A DNA stretch of 11,104 nucleotides from CAYLPT01 sp964385645. Its GTDB lineage: Bacteria; Armatimonadota; Hebobacteria; Hebobacterales; Hebobacteraceae. The position numbers and the translations under genes are program-made. Below are positions 7,304-11,104 of the stretch, one piece after another. The stretch covers positions 1 through 11,104 of the forward strand of contig CAYLPT010000012.1 in the NCBI GenBank assembly GCA_964385645.1, read 5' to 3'. Position 1 is the stretch's first letter; every line of letters begins with the position of its first letter. The notes under the pieces were generated by a model. It was not told where the DNA came from. It did no database searches and worked only from the letters and a program-made list of their open reading frames with translations.

Positions 7304-7729
7304 TCAGAACGCATTCCCGGCCGCCCTCTCATAGGAGGGCCACCTCAGCATGAGGTGAACCCAGTGCACAAGCGCGAGGGCATAGAAAGGGAAGCCCGAG
7401 CCCTGCCCGATAAGCAGAGACGCGACCAGCCCGTAGGCCGCGAGAGAAGCCCCGACGGTGGCCACCACCAGCGCCGTCGTCGCCGGTGGCGCGCGCCGGC
7501 CGCTGCCCCCTCCGGTCAGCATCCGGTCCTCCAGGAACAGCGACAGCGCGTAGTCCGCGATCGCGACCATCCCGAGGGCGGCCAGCAGTATCCTCGACGC
7601 GGCGGGGTCGAGCGACGCCTCCAGCCTCACGTGCCGGCCGACCAGGGGGAAGATGACGAGCACCGCGGCGTAGATGCCCACGGCGATCCACCGCGCGCCC
7701 GCGAGCTTCCGTGCCGCCTCACTCGCCAT
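7304..7729 (-). CDS. Small four-helix membrane protein, function unknown
   Basis: This 141-residue protein belongs to no family I can name with confidence. It has four hydrophobic segments at about 14-31, 46-66, 84-107 and 113-129, joined by short loops; a glycine- and arginine-rich loop at 72-83 separates the two hairpins. The third helix contains small residues followed by A-Y-G-L-V (98-102), faintly recalling rotary-ATPase c-subunit hairpins, but the usual acidic ion-binding residue is not evident and I do not assign that function. ATG at 7729-7727 is preceded at 7 bases by GGGAGGG. A longer reading from 7810 would add 27 residues that are shadow of the neighbouring gene. Its first 11 bases overlap the 3' end of the HgdC-like activator gene, so translation is probably coupled. 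Being encoded inside the operon, it may anchor the soluble enzymes or move their substrate, which is inference. Confidence 0.8.
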   Translation of the reverse strand: MASEAARKLAGARWIAVGIYAAVLVIFPLVGRHVRLEASLDPAASRILLAALGMVAIADYALSLFLEDRMLTGGGSGRRAPPATTALVVATVGASLAAYGLVASLLIGQGSGFPFYALALVHWVHLMLRWPSYERAAGNAF

Positions 7730-8417
7730 GTTGTGTCCCTCCCGCCCTCTCTTCGGCGTGCCGTGCAAATCCCCGCTCCAGCCGCTCCAGCAGCCCCTCG
7801 ACGAGCACAAAGCGCCCCATTGGCACGACGACGACCCCCGGGGGGAAGCTGCGCAGGAACAGGCGATTGTCGCACATGCCCCCCGAGAGGTAGATTCGCC
7901 CGGGCTCGCCCGCGAAGCGATGCGCGTTCAGCGCCACCCCGCGGACGAAGCGCGCCACCGCCTCCTCGACCGAGGCCCCCTCCGACACCAGCTCGAACAG
8001 CCGCTCCATGCCCAGAACCCCGCAGGTGACCGGCGCAGCGATGCCGGCCGGCTCGATCTGGTCGTAGTCCAGCCCGTAATAGCGGCCCAGCAGCTCGAGC
8101 GTGAAGCCGGTGAGCGCGCCGCAGGTCGTCTCCCAGTCCATCCCCACAAGGTCCCCCTCCCGCAAGCGGACGTACTTCACATCTCGGGAGCCCACGTCCA
8201 CGAGTGTGAACTCAGGCTCCTTGACCAGCCGCAGCCCGCCCCGGGCCAGCGCGATGAGCTCGTTCACGCTCCGCGGCGCGCGGCGGCGTGCGTTGTGCCC
8301 CGTCGCCAGATCCGCGCGCACATCGCCCGACTCGCGCGTGGGCAGGACGCGGCGCTCGCCCGTCGCGGTGTCGAGCACCTTGGTCCAGGTGGTGCCGAAG
8401 TCGGCGAGGATGGGCAT
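7719..8417 (-). CDS. HgdC-like ATP-dependent activator/reductase (BcrAD/BadFG ATPase family)
   Basis: This 232-residue ASKHA-fold ATPase resembles the activators of 2-hydroxyacyl-CoA dehydratases and the double-cubane-cluster protein reductases. Those proteins use ATP hydrolysis to push one low-potential electron into a partner protein. Seen here: a phosphate-1 loop D6-F-G-T-T-W-T-K13, a phosphate-2 loop D74-V-G-S-R-D-V-K81, C99-G-A-L-T-G matching the family C-A-A-G-T-G motif, C132 in V-T-C-G-V-L, and an adenosine loop L177-S-G-G-M. C99 and C132 align with the two cysteines that, one pair per subunit, hold the dimer-bridging [4Fe-4S] cluster. It is somewhat shorter than HgdC (about 260 residues). 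The start overlaps the upstream gene's stop as TGATG, with no strong Shine-Dalgarno site, so translation is probably coupled to the HgdB-like partner. A longer reading from 8648 is rejected because the family fold begins at residue 3 of this start. The physiological partner is inferred from gene order. Confidence 0.85.
   Translation of the reverse strand: MPILADFGTTWTKVLDTATGERRVLPTRESGDVRADLATGHNARRRAPRSVNELIALARGGLRLVKEPEFTLVDVGSRDVKYVRLREGDLVGMDWETTCGALTGFTLELLGRYYGLDYDQIEPAGIAAPVTCGVLGMERLFELVSEGASVEEAVARFVRGVALNAHRFAGEPGRIYLSGGMCDNRLFLRSFPPGVVVVPMGRFVLVEGLLERLERGFARHAEERAGGTQHGE
7737..7743 (-). promoter_or_regulatory. Ribosome binding site of the four-helix membrane protein gene
   Basis: On the minus strand GGGAGGG lies inside the 3' end of the activator gene, 7 bases before ATG at 7729-7727. 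It decides the start in favour of the 141-residue protein over the longer open frame. Confidence 0.7.
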
Positions 8418-9157
8418 CAGTCCCACGCGCCCCGGAAGTGCAAGAAGGCCTCGATCTTCGCCCGCACGGGCTGCGACATTGCCCCGTCGAAGTCCACATG
8501 CAGGCCCCCGTGCCGGCGCGCCAGGTGCTGCGCCACGACGTTCTTCGGGCAGAAGGTCTGCGCGAAAAAGACCGTCGGCACTCCCCCCAGCACCTCCATC
8601 TCCAGCTCCCAGTCGGCGGGAGTGCGGTTCTCCAGACACCGCGTCCACCCCAGCACCCGCGTGCCGTCGGGGAACACCTCGTAGAGCGCGAAATCCGCAG
8701 CCGGCACCCCCCAGATGGCCGCCCGAGGCCTCGGCTCCACCCTCAGTTGCAGACCCTCGGCCGCGGCGGGGTTCACCAGCCCCTCGAGGATGAGCTCCAT
8801 CTTGCGCACCAGGGGGAGGTCTGAATCCGAGATCGGTGTGCCCACGCCCTTGCGGTTGTCGTTCTGGGTACGCAGGACCGGCACCCCAAGCAGGTCCTCC
8901 AGCACCTCAGCCAGCCCCCGGGCGGCGTCGCACTTGCCATAGCCCTCATCCAGCACGACCTCGTCGAGCTCCAGGCTGAGCGCGTTGTCGAGGATCCTCC
9001 GGATGATCCGACACGTCGTCCTGGGCAGAATCGCCTCCCCCCTGGGCTCGACTCCCGGCAGAAGGTTGTCCAGGTCAATGAGCTCCTCCCGGCGGCGGGG
9101 GGCCAGCACCTCCTCCGGGGGGCACCCGACGAAGCCGATGCGGCGCCTACGCGGCAT
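8417..9157 (-). CDS. Compact HgdB/double-cubane-cluster-like Fe-S protein, partner of the activator
   Basis: This 246-residue protein appears to be a divergent, reduced member of the 2-hydroxyglutaryl-CoA dehydratase D-component (HgdB/BcrC) superfamily, in which a [4Fe-4S] or double-cubane cluster takes electrons from an HgdC-type activator. Matches seen: G8-F-V-G-C12-P-P-E-E near the start; L44-P-R-T-T-C49-R-I-I at the family's CP-x-x-K/R site; a strand and loop D69-E-G-Y-G-K-C76-D like T-T-C-D; F202-C203-P like F-C-D-P; and the C-terminal Q229-x-x-R-x-x-x-E-A-F-L (229-239) typical of the family end. C12, C49, C76 and C203 are candidate cluster ligands; C174 is a fifth cysteine. Typical family members have about 370-430 residues, so one Rossmann-like half is much reduced. 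Its start overlaps the cupin gene by 11 bases, preceded by a modest GAGG; its stop overlaps the activator start. No CoA-binding or substrate residues can be named. The family call rests on motif spacing and context. Confidence 0.65.
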   Translation of the reverse strand: MPRRRRIGFVGCPPEEVLAPRRREELIDLDNLLPGVEPRGEAILPRTTCRIIRRILDNALSLELDEVVLDEGYGKCDAARGLAEVLEDLLGVPVLRTQNDNRKGVGTPISDSDLPLVRKMELILEGLVNPAAAEGLQLRVEPRPRAAIWGVPAADFALYEVFPDGTRVLGWTRCLENRTPADWELEMEVLGGVPTVFFAQTFCPKNVVAQHLARRHGGLHVDFDGAMSQPVRAKIEAFLHFRGAWD

Positions 9158-9476
9158 CGCCGGCCTCGCCCCCGCAACCGATGTGCACCCACAGCGCGAT
9201 CAGGCGCTCGGTCGCCTCTAGCCCGCGGCGCTCCCCCGGCGCGGCCGCCGCGAAGTGACCGGCCGAGACCTCGTGGCCTGCATCACCGAGCGTGAGCCGG
9301 CCCCGCCCCGCCAGCACGTAGCAGAGCATCTCCTCCGGATCGGCGCGTGGCGCCAACCCCTGGCCCGGCTCCAGGCACAGCAGAAAGGCCCGCGCCCGCC
9401 CCGAGCCGTAGATGAGCCAGGGGAGGAAGCGCTCGGGCCGGAAGCTGGCGCGGTCGCTGAGGCGCACAGGCTCCAT
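9147..9476 (-). CDS. Small cupin-fold protein lacking the metal ligands
   Basis: This 109-residue protein has a single cupin-like beta barrel. The pattern E48-E-M-L-C-Y-V-L-A-G57-x-G-x-L-T-L and G73-H-F-x-A-A-A-P80-G matches cupin motifs 1 and 2. The usual metal-binding residues are missing: the His-x-His of motif 1 reads R44-A-D46, and the motif 2 histidine is replaced near R83-R84. A metal-dependent oxygenase or isomerase role is therefore unlikely; a ligand-sensing or structural role fits better. The start is ATG 9476-9474, with GGAG 6 bases upstream (complement of 9483-9486). A reading from 9734 would add an arginine- and proline-rich tail overlapping the divergent gene and is rejected. 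It is the first gene of the five-gene operon and overlaps the Fe-S protein gene by 11 bases. Being promoter-proximal, it might sense the pathway metabolite, but it has no DNA-binding domain. Confidence 0.75.
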   Translation of the reverse strand: MEPVRLSDRASFRPERFLPWLIYGSGRARAFLLCLEPGQGLAPRADPEEMLCYVLAGRGRLTLGDAGHEVSAGHFAAAAPGERRGLEATERLIALWVHIGCGGEAGDAA

Positions 9477-9513
9477 CGTGGGCTCCGTCAGAGTCTGCTT
9501 CGGCGCGCCCGCG

Positions 9514-9550
9514 CCCGGCCCCTGCGGCCCCACTCCGTCCGGGGGCCGGG
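9514..9550. repeat. Inverted repeat with 9-bp arms
   Basis: CCCGGCCCC at 9514-9522 is the reverse complement of GGGGCCGGG at 9542-9550, separated by 19 bases. It sits centrally in the divergent region. It could be a two-half-site operator or a stem-loop; there is no T tract for a terminator. Its all-GC composition makes chance pairing a real alternative. Confidence 0.35.
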
Positions 9551-9583
9551 GCAGGATTCGCGGCCGCCGGAGCCGAAGATGAT

Positions 9584-9599
9584 CAGGGGTGCAGGGGTG
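9584..9599. repeat. Perfect tandem 8-mer (CAGGGGTG twice)
   Basis: CAGGGGTG occurs twice head to tail, ending 22 bases before the TTG start of the metallo-hydrolase and 12 bases before its Shine-Dalgarno site. The position suits a repressor site or a leader element. Direct 8-base periodicity places copies on different faces of the helix, so a single dimer site is less obvious. It may also be a simple slippage duplication. Confidence 0.35.
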
Positions 9600-9611
9600 A
9601 CCTGAGACACT

Positions 9612-9615
9612 GGAG
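9612..9615 (+). promoter_or_regulatory. Ribosome binding site fixing the metallo-hydrolase TTG start
   Basis: GGAG lies 6 bases before TTG at 9622-9624. There is no in-frame ATG before the first conserved strand (V-W-W-L-G-Q-A-G-F at residues 19-27), so the rare TTG is the best supported start. Confidence 0.65.
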
Positions 9616-9621
9616 CCGCCA

Positions 9622-10416
9622 TTGGCGATCATTGACCCGAAGGAGCTGACTGACCTCGAAGCCGTGGCGGTGACCGTCTGGTGGCTCGGGCAGGCCGGCT
9701 TCGCCATCAACGCGGCCGGCCGAGTGGTCCTCATTGACCCCGTGATCGAGCCCAGCGACGATCAGGATCCTGTGACCTCCGAGGTGGGGCTGCCTCTGCT
9801 GGCGCCTTTGCCCATCCGCGCGCGCAGCATTGACCGCGCCGACGCGGTGCTCTTGACCCACGACCACGGCGACCACACCGCGCCTCGCAGCGCGCCCGAA
9901 CTCATCAGTCGCACCCACGCCGTCTTCGTCGGCACCGCGCGCACCGCGGAGAAGCTCCGGCAGATGGGCCTGCCCGAGCAGCGGCTGCGGGTCGCGCGCT
10001 ACGGCCAGGCCCTGCGCGTCGGCGACATGCAGGTCACCCCCACCATCGCCAGGCACGAAGAGGAGCAGGGCGCCACCCAGCGGGGCGACTGCTGCGGCTT
10101 CGTCCTGCGCGCGGCCGGGGTGACCATCTGGCATCCGGGCGACACCGACCTCCTCGACGAGCACCTCGAGATGCGCGGTGTGGACGTGCTCATGCTGCCC
10201 ATCGCGCCCCACGTGCTGGGCGCCGAGGGCGCGGCCCGCCTCGCCAACGCCACCGGAGCACGCCACATCATCCCCTGCCACTACGGCACCTACGACTCCG
10301 ACCTCTACTGGTGCACCGGCGACCCCGAGGCCGTGGGCGAGCTCATCCACGACGCCGAGCGCCGGTACCACATTCTGCGTGTCGGCGAGAAGCTGGTCCT
10401 GCCGGCCAAGGCCTGA
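9622..10416 (+). CDS. Metallo-beta-lactamase-fold hydrolase, UlaG-like
   Basis: This 264-residue cytoplasmic protein is a metallo-beta-lactamase-fold hydrolase of the UlaG (ascorbate-6-phosphate lactonase)-like branch. It shows the branch's opening W20-W-L-G-Q-A-G-F, then V-V-L-I-D39-P, the metal motif T79-H80-D-H82-G-D84-H85-T, H145 in A-R-H-E, H171-P-G-D174-T-D as the bridging aspartate, and P218-C-H220-Y-G-T as the last metal histidine. A two-metal site is therefore complete. It is shorter than E. coli UlaG (about 354 residues), so lactonase activity on ascorbate 6-phosphate should not be assumed; lactones, phosphodiesters or thioesters are all possible substrates. The start is TTG. Nine bases separate its stop from the next gene's ATG, so the two are cotranscribed. 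It is divergent from the Fe-S operon. Confidence 0.9.
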   Translation: MAIIDPKELTDLEAVAVTVWWLGQAGFAINAAGRVVLIDPVIEPSDDQDPVTSEVGLPLLAPLPIRARSIDRADAVLLTHDHGDHTAPRSAPELISRTHAVFVGTARTAEKLRQMGLPEQRLRVARYGQALRVGDMQVTPTIARHEEEQGATQRGDCCGFVLRAAGVTIWHPGDTDLLDEHLEMRGVDVLMLPIAPHVLGAEGAARLANATGARHIIPCHYGTYDSDLYWCTGDPEAVGELIHDAERRYHILRVGEKLVLPAKA

Positions 10417-10425
10417 GGAGGCCCC

Positions 10426-11104
10426 ATGTCCGCCCCCACCCCCACCGCCGAGGAGATCAGGGAGGAGCTGACCGCGCTGGAGGAGGAGGGCCGGGACGTC
10501 TCCGCCCTTCGCGGCAGGCTCGATGCCGGGGGCGACGACCCCGCCGAGCGGGCGCGCATCGCCGACACCCTCGGCGACCTCCCGCCCCGGCCCGACTTCC
10601 CCTATGAGGAGCCCTCCGACTTGGCGGGCATTCGCGCGGCGCGGCCCGAGGGTCCGCGCACCCTCCCTCTCAAGCTCGGCAAGCGCGCCCTCGCCGACCG
10701 CACCCGCGGCGCCTGGCTCGGCCGGGCGGCCGGCTGCTTGCTGGGCAAGCCGTGCGAGGGCTGGTCTCGCCAGCGCATCGAGCGCGCCCTCCGGGCCCTC
10801 GGCGAGTGGCCGCTGTCTGACTACTGGCCCGCCATCTCCCAGCCCCCGGAGGGGATGGCCTTCTGGGGCGCCCCCGAGGCCGGCCAGCCCGACATCATCG
10901 CCTACCCGCCGCCCGGTGACCCACAGCTCCGAGGCAACATCACCCGCATGGCCCGGGATGATGACATGGACTACCCCATCCTCGGGCTGCATATCCTCGA
11001 GACCTATGGTGCCGGCTTCACCACCGCCAACATCGCCCACGAGTGGCTCCACCGGCTCCCCTACGGCTGCGTCTACACGGCCGAGCGCGCCGCCTACCGC
11101 AACC
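10426..11104 (+). CDS. ADP-ribosylglycohydrolase-family protein, N-terminal part, cut by window edge
   Basis: This frame is open for 226 codons to the window end. After a charged N-terminal segment (residues 8-32 probably helical, rich in Glu and Leu) and a proline-rich linker (53-63), a family PF03747-type domain begins at D91-R-T-R-G-A-W-L-G-R with A101-A-G-C-L-L-G-K-P, the usual opening of ADP-ribosylglycohydrolase-like proteins. R177-D-D-D180-M-D182 matches the first acidic metal-binding cluster, and a W-L-x-x-L-P-Y (207-213) helix with Y217-T-A-E-R-A-A-Y-R-N follows. Enzymes of this fold use two Mg ions to remove ADP-ribose from proteins or small molecules, but many bacterial members act on other or unknown N-glycosides. 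ATG is preceded by AGGAGG (10416-10421) overlapping the previous stop codon. The C-terminal acidic cluster that would confirm activity lies outside the window. The roughly 90-residue N-terminal extension is unusual for classic members. Confidence 0.85.
   Translation, partial: MSAPTPTAEEIREELTALEEEGRDVSALRGRLDAGGDDPAERARIADTLGDLPPRPDFPYEEPSDLAGIRAARPEGPRTLPLKLGKRALADRTRGAWLGRAAGCLLGKPCEGWSRQRIERALRALGEWPLSDYWPAISQPPEGMAFWGAPEAGQPDIIAYPPPGDPQLRGNITRMARDDDMDYPILGLHILETYGAGFTTANIAHEWLHRLPYGCVYTAERAAYRN

Larger units (their letters stand above)
9477..9621. promoter_or_regulatory. Divergent control region between the Fe-S operon and the hydrolase pair
   Basis: These 145 bases must serve the leftward five-gene operon and the rightward metallo-hydrolase/ADP-ribosylglycohydrolase pair. 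No convincing -35/-10 hexamers are visible. Two structured elements are: an inverted repeat with 9-bp arms (9514-9522 and 9542-9550) and a perfect tandem 8-mer (9584-9599) just before the rightward start. Shared regulation of the two units is possible from the layout. Confidence 0.5.

Noticed and set aside
8418..8648. Upstream extension of the activator to a 309-residue protein
   Set aside because: The extension lies inside the HgdB-like gene and the ATPase fold begins at residue 3 of the TGATG-coupled start.
6737..8684. Long plus-strand frames (6737-8029 and 7674-8684) across the Fe-S operon
   Set aside because: They cross several minus-strand genes with clear family motifs and coupled starts; they are composition shadows.
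9477..9734. Upstream extension of the cupin to 195 residues
   Set aside because: It would cover the divergent control region and the 5' end of the metallo-hydrolase gene; ATG at 9476 has its own ribosome binding site.
9583..11052. A 489-codon minus-strand open frame opposite the two right-hand hydrolase genes
   Set aside because: The glycine- and valine-rich translation has no recognisable fold and mirrors the codon pattern of the two real plus-strand genes.

Overview
The window is a GC-rich bacterial segment. Third codon positions are almost all G or C, most genes have Shine-Dalgarno sites, and starts are ATG with one GTG and one TTG. Its gene mix (beta-galactosidase, pyrophosphate-type phosphofructokinase, secreted GH5 glycosidase, amidohydrolase, ADP-ribosylglycohydrolase) suits a saccharolytic, probably Gram-negative-type environmental bacterium, such as an Armatimonadota or Planctomycetota relative. 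No marker gene is present, so the lineage is a guess. I see no rRNA, tRNA, CRISPR array, insertion sequence or phage gene.

Layout, left to right. (1) Minus strand, read from 4984 down to 1: a PPi-type phosphofructokinase, a full-length LacZ-type GH2 beta-galactosidase, and the first 107 codons of an MFS transporter cut by the window edge. These form a plausible sugar uptake, hydrolysis and glycolysis unit. The MFS gene is odd: where the first membrane helix should be it has a short segment with four cysteines. (2) Plus strand, 5173-6447: a secreted GH5 glycoside hydrolase diverging from the phosphofructokinase gene. It could supply sugars to the cytoplasmic enzymes. (3) Minus strand, read from 9476 down to 6461: a tight five-gene operon with three overlapping junctions. 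It encodes a small cupin without metal ligands, a compact HgdB-like Fe-S protein, its ATP-dependent HgdC-like activator, a four-helix membrane protein and a TIM-barrel amidohydrolase. (4) Plus strand from 9622: an UlaG-type metallo-beta-lactamase-fold hydrolase with a TTG start, followed 9 bases later by a partial ADP-ribosylglycohydrolase-family gene that runs off the right edge.

The operon in (3) is the best candidate for an undescribed system. The activator keeps both cysteines that hold the subunit-bridging [4Fe-4S] cluster of 2-hydroxyacyl-CoA dehydratase activators. Its partner keeps widely spaced cysteines and C-terminal features of the HgdB/double-cubane-cluster family in only 246 residues. 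The neighbours are not those of amino-acid fermentation or benzoyl-CoA reduction. An ATP-driven low-potential reductase with an unknown substrate is the simplest reading.

No gene-free stretch exceeds about 190 bases. The two divergent intergenic regions (4985-5172 and 9477-9621) must hold the promoters. Neither has a convincing -35/-10 pair, but the second has an inverted repeat and a perfect tandem 8-mer.
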